Shown one piece after another: positions 46,999 through 56,275 of a stretch of DNA of 56,446 bases. A model generated the notes under the pieces. The model searched no databases, was not told the DNA's origin, and saw nothing but the letters and a program-made list of their open reading frames with translations. Position 1 is the first letter of the stretch, and each line of letters begins with the position of its first letter. Both the position numbers and the translations under genes were made by a program. This DNA comes from an uncultured Clostridia bacterium (GTDB lineage: Bacteria; Bacillota; Clostridia; Christensenellales; CAG-314): NCBI GenBank assembly GCA_947053925.1, contig CAMRUG010000009.1:1-56446 (forward strand), read 5' to 3'.

Positions 46999-47426
46999 CA
47001 ATTTGTTTTGATATAGGTATTGCTAGGATTAAACTTATTGGCTTTTCTTTAAAACGGTTTGTTTGACGGTTGAAATTGATAAAAGTAATAGTGCAATCTT
47101 CAATTCGGGACATTTAATATATGTCCCGAATTTTTAGTTTTAAGTAAATTCCGGATGATTTATAACTACTATTAGCCGTATATGTTTTAAAATGCCAGTA
47201 TGTTTAAATGCGTCTATGTGCATATTTTCATTAGTTTGTGGACGAGTTACAGACATTGTAATCAATGAGTTCTATGTTTAGTACGATAATTCAACAAAAC
47301 AGCCTTAGTATACAAAAATACTAAATTAAATCTAGTATATACAATGTAAGTGTAACTTAATTAGTATAGGGCAGATAGTTTTGGGGTAATACACTGTAAA
47401 ATTTTACAGTGTTTTTAATTTTGTAT
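46999..47426. other. 428-bp spacer after the pseudouridine synthase
   Basis: Holds the terminator at 47102 and a palindrome ACACTGTAAAATTTTACAGTGT at 47391-47412, which is next to the end of the leftward exporter gene and may stop transcription from either side. No gene is seen. Confidence 0.55.
47102..47136 (+). terminator. Rho-independent terminator
   Basis: AATTCGGGACAT pairs with ATGTCCCGAATT, then TTTTAG. It ends the pseudouridine synthase unit. Confidence 0.85.
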
Positions 47427-47942
47427 CTACACAAACTTGATGACGGCTAGCAGTATAAGGACTATTGCGGAGATAACGTTGGTATGTTGCAACGTTATTT
47501 TATCCGAAAGTTTTTGACCTAAATATACGGCGGCATAGTGCATAACTGCGAACAGAAGAGGCGCTATTAAACCGAATCCCTCCATTGCAAGAGACAAATT
47601 TGCAACTGCCGCATCCGTACCCACAGCAATCCCCATTGCAAGGCTTTCTGCAAGCGTAACTTGATTTAATGTTCCTATTTGTTCATCGTCTGTTTTTAAC
47701 AGATTGAATACGGCAAGAAATACCAGTATTGCCGCGCCGAAAATATTTACTTTTTCGTCCAAATAATTTTTTAGCAGAGTTCCTAACAACGAAGTTAAAA
47801 TGCACAAAATCAAAGTAACTAACGCTACCGCAACGGGTAAAGTTGCATTGTTCTTTTTATTTAAAGACAGGGAAAAACCTGCCGCAAAACTGTCTACGGA
47901 TACTGTTACTGCGGTAACAATCAGCATAATTATTCTACTCAA
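47427..47942 (-). CDS. MntP/YtaF-family membrane exporter
   Basis: A 171-residue six-span protein of the MntP/YtaF group (Pfam Mntp). VTVSVDSFAAG in the first span and GIAVGTDAAVANLSL in the fourth are the two conserved Asp-containing motifs. MntP exports manganese; YtaF is a spore-former relative of unclear substrate. I chose a TTG start at 47942 since AGGAG lies seven bases before it; the ATG at 47981 has none. No yybP-ykoY manganese riboswitch is seen. The two possible roles cannot be separated here. Confidence 0.82.
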   Translation of the reverse strand: MSRIIMLIVTAVTVSVDSFAAGFSLSLNKKNNATLPVAVALVTLILCILTSLLGTLLKNYLDEKVNIFGAAILVFLAVFNLLKTDDEQIGTLNQVTLAESLAMGIAVGTDAAVANLSLAMEGFGLIAPLLFAVMHYAAVYLGQKLSDKITLQHTNVISAIVLILLAVIKFV

Positions 47943-48116
47943 AATTTTTCTCCTAAAGTTAAAATGGTTTTGTTTGCGCAACAGGCAATTTGATTTTGAA
48001 TTATAACTAAAAGTTTTACCGTTACTTTTTATAATATGAATAAAGTTAAAATGGTGTTTTACAAGGTTTTAGGTTAATAAATAAGGGTGCAATGCTTTTA
48101 AATTACGCCTAAAAAG

Positions 48117-48145
48117 TTGACAAGAAACGTATTTAAATGTAAAAT
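48117..48145 (+). promoter_or_regulatory. Promoter of the surface-protein gene
   Basis: TTGACA at 48117-48122, 17-bp spacer, TAAAAT at 48140-48145. A hairpin, AGGACAA/TTGTCCT (48189-48205), sits four to five bases before the Shine-Dalgarno. Confidence 0.75.
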
Positions 48146-48219
48146 ACTTTTATATGCGGTGAAAATCCGTTTTTTGACGTACTGAAATAGGACAAACGTT
48201 GTCCTTAGGAGAAGTTATA

Positions 48220-49677
48220 GTGAAAAAGTTTTTAAGTTTGTTTATAGCAATATTGCTTATAGTAAGTTTGTTTGCAACATCGGCTATTGCATTTGCCGAC
48301 GGCGAAGACATTGCTGTTACAGGCATTTCTTTTGTTAAATCAAATCAATCGTACGAAGTCGGGGCAAGAACGTTCAACGTTTCTGCAACCGTTACACCGG
48401 ATAATGCTACTGAAAAAGGCGTAATTTACGCTATGGCGGAATCCAGTAAGGATAAAGGCGTATCTGTTGACGAAAACAGCGGTAAAGTTACCGTTACTAA
48501 GGACGCCGAAGTTGGAACATACGAAATAATTGCAACGGCTAAAGCCACTGTAAGCGATGCTACTCCGATTACTGCAACGTTTACTCTTACTTTAACCGAG
48601 AAGCACAGCGTAGATTATAATAAAGATTTGTTTAAGCAGGAAGTTGTAGATAAAGAGCATTCCGCTTTTAATGTTGCTATGGACAAAAACTTTATGTTTA
48701 AAGACGAATGGTTCAACAATTCCGCAACGGTTAAATCTATCTTCCCCGGAATCTTTTATCAAGTTGAAGCCGATAACGAAGGTTTAGAGGAAGGCGCAGA
48801 TAAAATTTACGACAAAGACGCCGAATACGACACGATTTACGTTGAGTATTGCAAACCGGGAGAATCTCCTGCAAGAGACGAATGGTCATCTTGTAAGATT
48901 ACAAGTACTTTCTCTTTGGAAACAGAGGGATATTGGTCGTTCCGTTTTGTAATTAAAGATCACAACGGAACTGAAACCCTTGCGACGTCTGATTATTTTA
49001 CGCGTTACGCTAAGGACACAAAACATCCTATAATCGAGTTGTCTACCAGTATGAAGAATAAAGTCGACAGCGGACTTGTTGCAGGCGAAGGATATACTCC
49101 GTCTACATCGTTGGATGTTACAGACAACAATTCTTCCAGCGTTAAAGTAACGTATGTTATTTCTAAACTTGCGAGAAAAGGTTCTACCGTAAATATCTAC
49201 GATAAAGCAACCGAAAAGTATACGTCTACTAAGTTGGATGAAGACAAATTTGTTGTAATATATGACAGTAGCAATAGTTGGGTGCACAAAGATTACACGG
49301 AATTTGTTAGCAGCAGCGGCAAAATAACTCCGAGCAAAAGCGAAATAACAACGGAAAAAATTTATAAAATCACCTATTCTGCAATAGATTCCAACGGATA
49401 TTTCGGTATATCCGGCGAACCGGAAGAAGGTCAGGAATATGTTGAAGCGCATCCCGAAATGTTGCTTTCGGTTGTTGCTCCCAAAGATTCTGACGACGGA
49501 ACAAACAGCGTACAAGTATGGAAGATTGTACTTTACGTTATTGCAGGACTTTCAGCAGTAGGTATTGTAGTACTTCTTTGCATTAAACCTAAACAAGCAA
49601 CGGACACTGTTCGTACAGCAGGCAAGAAAGACTCTACCGAAGAATCTACCGACAACAATTCGGAAGAAAATAAATAA
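48220..49677 (+). CDS. Secreted Ig-like surface protein with C-terminal membrane anchor
   Basis: A 485-residue protein. The signal peptide (KKFLSLFIAILLIVSLFATSAIAFA) is followed by a Big-type Ig-like domain: TGISFVKSNQSYEVGARTFNVSATVTPDNAT, ending GTYEIIATAKA. A long beta-rich extracellular region follows, then one span (WKIVLYVIAGLSAVGIVVLLCI) and a Thr/Ser/Glu tail. It is likely displayed on the outer face of the membrane. The start is GTG at 48220, seven bases after AGGAGA; an earlier TTG frame overlaps that site. It is monocistronic, with a hairpin just upstream of the ribosome site. Function unknown. Confidence 0.85.
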   Translation: MKKFLSLFIAILLIVSLFATSAIAFADGEDIAVTGISFVKSNQSYEVGARTFNVSATVTPDNATEKGVIYAMAESSKDKGVSVDENSGKVTVTKDAEVGTYEIIATAKATVSDATPITATFTLTLTEKHSVDYNKDLFKQEVVDKEHSAFNVAMDKNFMFKDEWFNNSATVKSIFPGIFYQVEADNEGLEEGADKIYDKDAEYDTIYVEYCKPGESPARDEWSSCKITSTFSLETEGYWSFRFVIKDHNGTETLATSDYFTRYAKDTKHPIIELSTSMKNKVDSGLVAGEGYTPSTSLDVTDNNSSSVKVTYVISKLARKGSTVNIYDKATEKYTSTKLDEDKFVVIYDSSNSWVHKDYTEFVSSSGKITPSKSEITTEKIYKITYSAIDSNGYFGISGEPEEGQEYVEAHPEMLLSVVAPKDSDDGTNSVQVWKIVLYVIAGLSAVGIVVLLCIKPKQATDTVRTAGKKDSTEESTDNNSEENK

Positions 49678-49690
49678 TAACATAAATTTA

Positions 49691-49724
49691 AAGCCGCGGT
49701 TGAAATGATTCAATCGCGGTTTTT
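49691..49724 (+). terminator. Rho-independent terminator
   Basis: GCCGCGGTTGAA and TTCAATCGCGG form the stem, followed by TTTTTAG. Confidence 0.9.
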
Positions 49725-50050
49725 AGTTTGATAGCATATTTACATAATTATCTGTATTAAATAATTTACTGTAATAAACTTTATTCGTTTTAAAATAAAT
49801 AATCTAACATAAAAACTTCTTAAGACATTGAAAAACAAACTGATAGAATAAAATCTGATTTTGTAATTTATTACAGAGTGTCTATTAGTTGTCAGTCAAA
49901 TTATCTTTATAAGATTATGATTAGTTAATTGTAGAAAAAAACTATTTTGTATGATAATACAAAGAGATATCAAGAAATTTTGTTTTAATATATCAAACTT
50001 TATTTATGACGACCATTAACTTTATAAATGTCTATTTTTTGTCAAAGTCT
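49725..50050. other. 326-bp very AT-rich spacer
   Basis: No gene, hairpin or repeat that I can support. Confidence 0.5.
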
Positions 50051-50079
50051 TTGCGTTTTGGCGAGTAGTGTGTTATACT
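50051..50079 (+). promoter_or_regulatory. Extended -10 promoter of the NifU-like operon
   Basis: TTGCGT at 50051-50056, 17-bp spacer, TATACT at 50074-50079 with TG at 50071-50072. Its downstream half (TAGTGTG-TTATACT) resembles G-tract promoter P3 but it has no G-run and a 17-bp spacer, so it is a useful comparison. Confidence 0.7.
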
Positions 50080-50117
50080 TATTAAGTTGTAAAAAATTTT
50101 TTGGAGGCAAACAATCT

Positions 50118-50810
50118 ATGCAATACTCACACGAAGTAGAACTTATGCAGTGCGTAGCTAAAGGTTGCAATCACGGTCCTGCTCCCATACCCGAAGAAGG
50201 CAAATGGGTGCAAGCATACGATATCAAAGATATCAGCGGACTTACTCACGGTTGCGGTTGCTGCGCTCCCCAACAAGGAACTTGCAAACTTACTTTGAAC
50301 ATTAAAAACGGAATTATCGAAGAAGCGCTAGTCGAAACTATCGGCTGTTCGGGTATGACTCACTCGGCGGCAATGGCGGCGGAAATTTTACCGGGCAAGA
50401 CATTGCTTGAAGCATTAAATACCGACCTTGTTTGCGACGCTATTAACGTTGCAATGCGCGAACTCTTTTTACAGATAGTTTACGGACGTACTCAATCGGC
50501 TTTTTCTGACGCCGGACTTCCCGTCGGTGCAGGACTTGAAGACTTGGGCAAGGGACTCCGTAGCCAAGTGGGTACAATGTATTCTACTAAGGTAAAGGGC
50601 CCGAGATATCTTGAAATGGCAGAAGGCTACGTTACGCGTTGCGCTTTGGACGATAACGGCGAAATTATCGGTTACGAATACGTTAATCTCGGCGTTATGA
50701 TGAAACTTGTATCCGAAGGCGTTTCGGGCAACGAAGCGCTTGAAAAGGCTAAAAAACATTACGGACGTTTTGATAACGCCGCTAAGTATATTATTCCGCG
50801 TAACGAATAA
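50118..50810 (+). CDS. NifU/IscU-like iron-sulfur scaffold protein
   Basis: A 230-residue protein with a NifU/IscU-like region. Cys46, Cys48, Cys49, Cys56 and Cys77 (HGCGCCAPQQGTC and ETIGCSGM) are likely cluster ligands; Cys12 and Cys17 are near the start. The helical AAMAAEILPGKTLLEALN part matches the scaffold domain pattern. It differs from canonical IscU by its extra N-terminal segment and Cys clustering. GGAGG fixes the ATG at 50118. It is followed 14 bp later by the GGGtGRT protein, with which it forms a two-gene unit of unknown role. Confidence 0.82.
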   Translation: MQYSHEVELMQCVAKGCNHGPAPIPEEGKWVQAYDIKDISGLTHGCGCCAPQQGTCKLTLNIKNGIIEEALVETIGCSGMTHSAAMAAEILPGKTLLEALNTDLVCDAINVAMRELFLQIVYGRTQSAFSDAGLPVGAGLEDLGKGLRSQVGTMYSTKVKGPRYLEMAEGYVTRCALDDNGEIIGYEYVNLGVMMKLVSEGVSGNEALEKAKKHYGRFDNAAKYIIPRNE

Positions 50811-50824
50811 GGGAGGGAATGAAA

Positions 50825-51823
50825 ATGGCTATCAGATTTGAAGGATATGAAAGAAGAATAGACAAAATCAATTCCGAACTTAAGCAATACGGATTGAAAT
50901 CTCTTGAAGAAGCGCGTGATTTGTGTATGTCTCACGGCGTTAATGTAGAAGAAATAGTAAAGGGCGTTCAACCGATTGCATTTGAAAATGCAGTATGGGC
51001 GTATACTTTGGGTTGCGCGATTGCGTTTAAAAAAGGCGTTAAAAAAGCGGCGGAAGTTGCTGAGTGTATCGGCTTGGGACTTCAAGCGTTTTGTATCCCC
51101 GGTTCGGTTGCCGATCAACGTAAAGTAGGACTCGGACACGGTAATCTCGGCGCAATGCTTTTACGCGAAGAAACGGATTGTTTTGCTTTCCTTGCAGGAC
51201 ACGAAAGTTTTGCCGCTGCCGAAGGCGCTATCGGTATTGCGCGTAACGCTAACAAGGCGCGTAAAAAGCCTTTGCGCGTAATTCTTAACGGTTTGGGTAA
51301 GGATGCGGCATATATTATTTCTCGTATTAACGGTTTTACATATGTACAAACGAAATACGATTACTACACGGGCGAGTTGAAGATTGTGCGCGAAGTTCCT
51401 TTCTCTGACGGAGAAAGAGCCAAGGTACGTTGCTACGGCGCTGATGACGTAAATGAAGGCGTTGCTATTATGCGTAGCGAAAAGGTTGACGTGTCTATTA
51501 CCGGTAACTCTACCAATCCCACGCGTTTCCAACATCCCGTTGCAGGCACATATAAAAAATGGTGTACGGAAAACGGCAAAAAGTACTTCTCGGTTGCAAG
51601 CGGCGGCGGTACGGGACGTACATTGCACCCCGATAACGTTGCGGCAGGTCCTGCTTCCTACGGTATGACGGATACGTTGGGCAGAATGCACTCCGACGCA
51701 CAATTTGCAGGCAGCAGTTCTGTTCCCGCTCACGTTGAAATGATGGGCTTGATCGGTATGGGCAACAACCCCATGGTCGGCGCAACAGTTGCGTGCGCAG
51801 TGGCAGTAAGCCTTGCAAAGTAA
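50825..51823 (+). CDS. GGGtGRT family protein
   Basis: A 332-residue protein named in databases for its GGGTGRT motif, here at 260-266 in ASGGGTGRTLHPDN. Other conserved-looking segments are LGCAIAFKKGVKKA, PGSVADQRKVGLGHGNLGAML and a Met/Gly-rich end (MMGLIGMGNNPMVG). The biochemical role is unknown to me. AGGGAGGG at 50810-50817 gives good spacing to the ATG at 50825 and poor spacing to the one at 50819. It is the partner of the NifU-like gene. Confidence 0.85.
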   Translation: MAIRFEGYERRIDKINSELKQYGLKSLEEARDLCMSHGVNVEEIVKGVQPIAFENAVWAYTLGCAIAFKKGVKKAAEVAECIGLGLQAFCIPGSVADQRKVGLGHGNLGAMLLREETDCFAFLAGHESFAAAEGAIGIARNANKARKKPLRVILNGLGKDAAYIISRINGFTYVQTKYDYYTGELKIVREVPFSDGERAKVRCYGADDVNEGVAIMRSEKVDVSITGNSTNPTRFQHPVAGTYKKWCTENGKKYFSVASGGGTGRTLHPDNVAAGPASYGMTDTLGRMHSDAQFAGSSSVPAHVEMMGLIGMGNNPMVGATVACAVAVSLAK

Positions 51824-51841
51824 CTATATATTGTAATTTTA

Positions 51842-51880
51842 AACAAGCCTCTACACAAGATGTAGGGGCTTGTTATCTTT
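51842..51880 (+). terminator. Terminator
   Basis: AACAAGCC and GGCTTGTT pair at the base, with CTACA/TGTAG above, then a mixed T-run. Confidence 0.75.
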
Positions 51881-51902
51881 ATGTTATAAACTATAGGTAT
51901 GT

Positions 51903-52008
51903 AACGGCAAAAAAGTCCACATCTCGTCCACATTTTTTTAATCTTTTGTGTGCGGGTGTGGACGAAAAATTGCATTTTTAAGCAAAAAATGTGGACTTTT
52001 TTGACCGT
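51903..52008. repeat. Nested inverted repeat with four GTCCACA motifs
   Basis: AACGGCAAAAAAGTCCACAT on the left matches the reverse complement of the right arm ending ATGTGGACTTTTTTGACCGTT, apart from one extra base. Inside, CGTCCACA and TGTGGACG form a second inverted pair. Altogether GTCCACA occurs twice in each orientation. It could be an operator cluster, an attachment or transposase-binding end, or a large cruciform. Confidence 0.75.
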
Positions 52009-52032
52009 TTTGCCTAAAAATACCCCAAATTA

Positions 52033-52045
52033 CAACCCTATGGTT
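52033..52045. repeat. 13-bp inverted repeat, left copy
   Basis: CAACCCTATGGTT is the exact reverse complement of 56424-56436. The two lie on opposite sides of the AAA ATPase/helicase pair. Confidence 0.6.
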
Positions 52046-52143
52046 TGACCGTATGTTCGAATCTTTTAAGGTTATAATATTTTAGTGTAACTATTTATAA
52101 TCAAAATGGTTGCTGATATCCCATTATATTCGAGCTGTGATAG

Positions 52144-52186
52144 TTCGGCAAATATTTGCACAAAACCAATATTTGCCGAATTTTAT
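52144..52186 (+). terminator. Terminator-like perfect hairpin
   Basis: TTCGGCAAATATT (52144-52156) pairs exactly with AATATTTGCCGAA (52168-52180), then TTTTAT. It sits right before the promoter at 52188, so it could instead be an operator. Confidence 0.65.
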
Positions 52187-52187
52187 A

Positions 52188-52216
52188 TTGACTTTTTGTA
52201 TTTTTGATTGTATAAT
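52188..52216 (+). promoter_or_regulatory. Promoter of the AAA ATPase/helicase unit
   Basis: TTGACT at 52188-52193, 17-bp spacer, TATAAT at 52211-52216. Confidence 0.85.
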
Positions 52217-52247
52217 TGTTAACAACTATGGTGAAAGAGGTAATGCA

Positions 52248-53477
52248 ATGAAGTATATCCATCGACATATTGAAACTAAAATAATGGAACTTAGTAAGTC
52301 GTATCCTGTTATTCTTATAACGGGACCGCGTCAGTCTGGAAAGACAACTATGTTAAGGCATCTTATCGATTTCGAAAAAACACAAAGAGAATACGTTTCT
52401 CTTGACGATTTAAATCTGCGCGAAATGGCTCAAAATGATCCTGCGCTGTTTTTACAGATACACAAGCCGCCCATTTTAATTGACGAAGTACAGAATGCGC
52501 CAAACTTGTTTATTTATATCAAAAAAACAGTTGATGAACACAAAAAAGCGGGAGAGTTTTGGTTGACAGGTTCACAAGTTTTTAAGTTGGTACAAGGTGT
52601 GTCCGAGTCGCTTGCAGGACGAGTTGCACTTTTGCATATGTCGCCATTGTCTCAGAGGGAGATTAATGGTGTTCCTCCTAAGTCTTTTAAGGTAGATTTG
52701 AATGTATTTGCTGATGACAGTAAAAGCATACCAGCAGTATCAACTCCTGAGATTTATGAGAAAATATGGAGAGGGTGCATGCCGAGTGTTGTAAGCGGTC
52801 AATATACGGACAGAAATATTTTTTATTCATCATATATTTCAACATATATCGAACGTGACATTCGAGAATTGGTTGGTGCTCTAAATGCTTTAAAATTCAA
52901 TAGGTTTATTACGGCGGTTGCTGCAAGAACCGCGCAAATGCTAAATTATAATGCGGTAGCCGAAGATGCGGACATTGACGTATCTACGGCAAAATCATGG
53001 ATGAATATACTTGAAATGTTGGGCGTTATTTTTTTGTTGTACCCTTATTCGAACAATGTACTAAAACGTACAATTAAAACACCTAAGGTGTATTTTTATG
53101 ACACTGGGCTCGTTTGCTACTTAACAAAGTGGTCAAGCCCTGAGGTTGCCGAAAATGGTGCAATGAATGGTGCACTATTAGAGAATTATGCCGTGACAGA
53201 AATAGTCAAAAGTTACCAAAATGTGGGACTTGACCCCTTTTTGTATTATTACCGTGATAGAGACTGTAAGGAAATTGACTTAATAATAGAGGGTGATGGC
53301 AAACTTTGTCCGCTTGAAATTAAAAAAACTGCAATCCCCGACAAACGGCTTGTAAAAGTATTTGACGTATTAAATAAATCGCCATTGCAAGTCGGAACAG
53401 GGGCAATACTTTGTATGGCAGAACAGTTTGGTGCGATTGACAAAAATAACTTGATAGTTCCTATTTGGATGATTTAA
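52248..53477 (+). CDS. AAA ATPase with DUF4143 and PD-(D/E)xK-like tail
   Basis: A 409-residue protein of the AAA_14-DUF4143 group. Walker A GPRQSGKT is at 26-33 and Walker B is FLQIHKPPILIDEVQNAP; the sensor segment is WLTGSQVF. The winged-helix and DUF4143 regions follow. The end carries CKEIDLII and LEIKKT, with Asp344, Glu357 and Lys359 arranged like a PD-(D/E)xK nuclease core. These ATPases are common orphans, often in multiple copies, with no known target. GAGG precedes the ATG at 52248. Base use is more AT-rich than in the core genes. The SF1 helicase follows 77 bp later on the same strand. Confidence 0.9.
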   Translation: MKYIHRHIETKIMELSKSYPVILITGPRQSGKTTMLRHLIDFEKTQREYVSLDDLNLREMAQNDPALFLQIHKPPILIDEVQNAPNLFIYIKKTVDEHKKAGEFWLTGSQVFKLVQGVSESLAGRVALLHMSPLSQREINGVPPKSFKVDLNVFADDSKSIPAVSTPEIYEKIWRGCMPSVVSGQYTDRNIFYSSYISTYIERDIRELVGALNALKFNRFITAVAARTAQMLNYNAVAEDADIDVSTAKSWMNILEMLGVIFLLYPYSNNVLKRTIKTPKVYFYDTGLVCYLTKWSSPEVAENGAMNGALLENYAVTEIVKSYQNVGLDPFLYYYRDRDCKEIDLIIEGDGKLCPLEIKKTAIPDKRLVKVFDVLNKSPLQVGTGAILCMAEQFGAIDKNNLIVPIWMI

Positions 53478-53554
53478 TGCAATACGCGTTAAATTTTAGT
53501 CCATATGGTTTTATTATTTATAAATATACGAGAGAAATTTAGGAATACAGTATA

Positions 53555-56275
53555 ATGGAAAAAATAGACAGAAGAATAATGCAGTCAGACAGCGTTATAT
53601 GTGCAAATATAGATAGTTTTGATGCGTCAAAGCGTGGAATTCTTTCTCAAAATATATTGGCGCAATTGCGTACATTTGTTGAAATGATTTCATTAAAAGC
53701 ATATAACGATGTTAAATCAGACTTGGTTGTAGATGAAGATATTCCTGCTGCAAATCAATATGTAAAAACAGTCAGCGAATGGAATTTTCTTGCGAAGTTA
53801 CATGCAGAACTACAAATATCTAAGTCTCATTACATTACAGACAATGATGACGCCGAAAGATTAATGTTGCATTATTATCGAGATTTACTAAAAATCAGGA
53901 AAATTTTAAAAGAAAAATACAACTTAGATGTACTACATAATATTGATAAGTTCCCAATGAACATTGACAATTCGTTAGACGAATACTATGCATGTATAGC
54001 AAGTAAGTTAGAATTAATTGGAATTGACGCTACAAGTAAGTGTACTCAAACATTTTATATACAAAAAATCAAACCTTTTTTTGTTAACGAAACGGTATAT
54101 TATGAAGTTACGTTAACGTCTATAAGTGACTTTAAAGATAAATTTAACAGAATTGTGGCATTCACAAAGTTATGTTTTCCAATTAATTATGCAATAAGCA
54201 TCTCTATTAAAAGAACTCAAGTGGAAATATTAAATAGAAAAATGCCTATTCGAGTAATAGATAATTGGCATTCGGCATTGCGTGCTTGCGAAATTGATAA
54301 ATTTATAGCCGTCTTGGGTAAAAAATGTTCGGTAGTAAATACAAAGGAATATGCAAATCTATTGGAATATTTAACGGAGTCGGGATCGAACCTGTTAGAA
54401 ATTACAGATATGCAGCAAGAATGGTTCGATATGGTTTTTGAAACGATTCATAAAGGGGTCAGATCAAAACATATATACGAAGCATTAAAAGGTTGCAGAC
54501 GGCTTTTTGCCCAAAATAGATCGGGAACTAATATTCTCCGCTACTTACTGTTTACTATGCGCAATAATGTAATCAAAGATCAATACAGCAATGAACAATG
54601 CGGAATACTTTCAAATCTAAATTTGAAATATGGGTGTGCAACATTTGATCAAATGCCTTTTGCGTCATCATTGGTAGTACACAATCTTTATTTGTCCGAT
54701 GTCTTTAGTTGTATTAGTCCCAAAGGTAAAGATTACGAATTGTTAGCAAGAAAAATATCCAACAATACCGAAAAAGGCGGTATTTTATATACAGAAAGAA
54801 AAGATTTGTCAAAATGGAAGAATATTGATGATTTGATAACTGCTTATAACGATAAAGTTTATTATAAGCATAAAGGTCGTCATATAAAAACTTTTGGTAA
54901 AAACGTATATATCGATGAGTATGAACATGATACAGTTGGTATTATAAAAGGATTGAAATTTTGTGAGAGAGAAGTTGATTGTACATACTCTAAAAAGGCA
55001 CGAGAATGGTTGCAAAACAATATTGATGTTGAAAGTGTGGAAAAGCAAAATATATTATGCAAATTGTTTGAACATTCTAATGTCGCTCTTATTTATGGAG
55101 CGGCAGGTACAGGCAAAACCAAAATGATAGAATATGTTGCCAGACTTTTTGAAAATAGTGCTAAAATTTTTTTAACCAATACAAAACCGGCAAGATTTAA
55201 TCTTGAACAAAGAGTAACCCATGTCAATAGTGAGTTTTATACAGTTGCAAAATTTATTGAAAATAATCGTATCGATAAAAATTGCGACATATTAGTCATA
55301 GATGAATGTAGTGCGATAAGTAATAAACAGATGTTTGAAATTTTGCAACGAGCAGAATTTCAATATCTTTTGTTAGTTGGCGATATACATCAAATCGAAT
55401 CTATTCAATTTGGCAATTGGTTTAACATTGCAAGGCACTTTGTAAATAGTAGAGCTATATTTGAACTAACAACGCCGTATCGTACGAATAACCCTAACTT
55501 ATTAACTTTCTGGAATAAAGTTCGCAATTTGGAAGGAGACATTGTTTCGTATCTTAGTCAGTGTGAATACTCGGATAAGTTGAGCGAAGATATTTTCAAA
55601 AAAATAAGTACTGATGAAATAGTGCTTTGTTTGAATTATGACGGGCTTTACGGAATTAACAATTTGAATTGCTTTTTACAACAAAGTAATCCGCATCAAC
55701 CAATCTATTGGAATGAATTAATTTACAAGGTGGGCGATCCGGTTTTATTTAACGACTCTAAAAGATTTGAGCCTGTTATATACAATAATCTAAAAGGTAC
55801 GATTATTAAAATATATAAAGCAAAATCCTACATTGAGTTTACTGTAAAATTAGATATTAAAATAAAAGGTGAAGATGTAAGAAATTTGGATGGTATAAGT
55901 ATTGTTAGAACAAAATCTGATGCGAAGTCTATCATACGTTTTAGGGTATATAGATACTTGGATTACAACGATGATGTTGATAGAAAAGAACTGCAAATGC
56001 CGTTTCAAGTTGCTTATGCGGTATCTATTCACAAGGCTCAAGGTTTAGAATACGACTCTGTAAAAATTGTAATAACAAATGAGATCGAGGAAAAAATAAC
56101 TCATAATATCTTTTATACCGCGATTACTAGAACAAAAAATCAGTTAAAGATATATTGGTCGCCGGAAACGCAGGAAAAAGTAATAAGCAGTTTTGACATT
56201 GTGTCTAATGAAAAAGATGCGATGATATTGGCTAAGAAAAACGATATTAAGTATAGAAAACTTAAAAGAAAATAA
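53555..56275 (+). CDS. SF1 DNA/RNA helicase with large uncharacterised N-terminal region
   Basis: A 906-residue protein. The C-terminal half is an SF1 (RecD/UvrD-C-like) helicase: motif I GAAGTGKT at 515-522, motif II DECS at 583-586, motif III VGDIHQIE, motif V SIHKAQGLEYD, and motif VI YTAITRTKNQL near 854. The first 500 residues match nothing I know; they start with a helical NILAQLRTFVEMISLKAYND stretch and continue with mixed alpha-beta segments. There is no visible nuclease motif. Codon use is distinctly AT-rich, which suggests horizontal transfer. The ribosome site (TAGGAA) is weak. It probably acts on nucleic acids, possibly in phage defence, which is inference. Confidence 0.85.
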   Translation: MEKIDRRIMQSDSVICANIDSFDASKRGILSQNILAQLRTFVEMISLKAYNDVKSDLVVDEDIPAANQYVKTVSEWNFLAKLHAELQISKSHYITDNDDAERLMLHYYRDLLKIRKILKEKYNLDVLHNIDKFPMNIDNSLDEYYACIASKLELIGIDATSKCTQTFYIQKIKPFFVNETVYYEVTLTSISDFKDKFNRIVAFTKLCFPINYAISISIKRTQVEILNRKMPIRVIDNWHSALRACEIDKFIAVLGKKCSVVNTKEYANLLEYLTESGSNLLEITDMQQEWFDMVFETIHKGVRSKHIYEALKGCRRLFAQNRSGTNILRYLLFTMRNNVIKDQYSNEQCGILSNLNLKYGCATFDQMPFASSLVVHNLYLSDVFSCISPKGKDYELLARKISNNTEKGGILYTERKDLSKWKNIDDLITAYNDKVYYKHKGRHIKTFGKNVYIDEYEHDTVGIIKGLKFCEREVDCTYSKKAREWLQNNIDVESVEKQNILCKLFEHSNVALIYGAAGTGKTKMIEYVARLFENSAKIFLTNTKPARFNLEQRVTHVNSEFYTVAKFIENNRIDKNCDILVIDECSAISNKQMFEILQRAEFQYLLLVGDIHQIESIQFGNWFNIARHFVNSRAIFELTTPYRTNNPNLLTFWNKVRNLEGDIVSYLSQCEYSDKLSEDIFKKISTDEIVLCLNYDGLYGINNLNCFLQQSNPHQPIYWNELIYKVGDPVLFNDSKRFEPVIYNNLKGTIIKIYKAKSYIEFTVKLDIKIKGEDVRNLDGISIVRTKSDAKSIIRFRVYRYLDYNDDVDRKELQMPFQVAYAVSIHKAQGLEYDSVKIVITNEIEEKITHNIFYTAITRTKNQLKIYWSPETQEKVISSFDIVSNEKDAMILAKKNDIKYRKLKRK

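Noticed and set aside
47391..47412. Palindrome as terminator of the MntP-like gene
   Set aside because: The minus-strand exit lacks a T-run; the orientation is unresolved.
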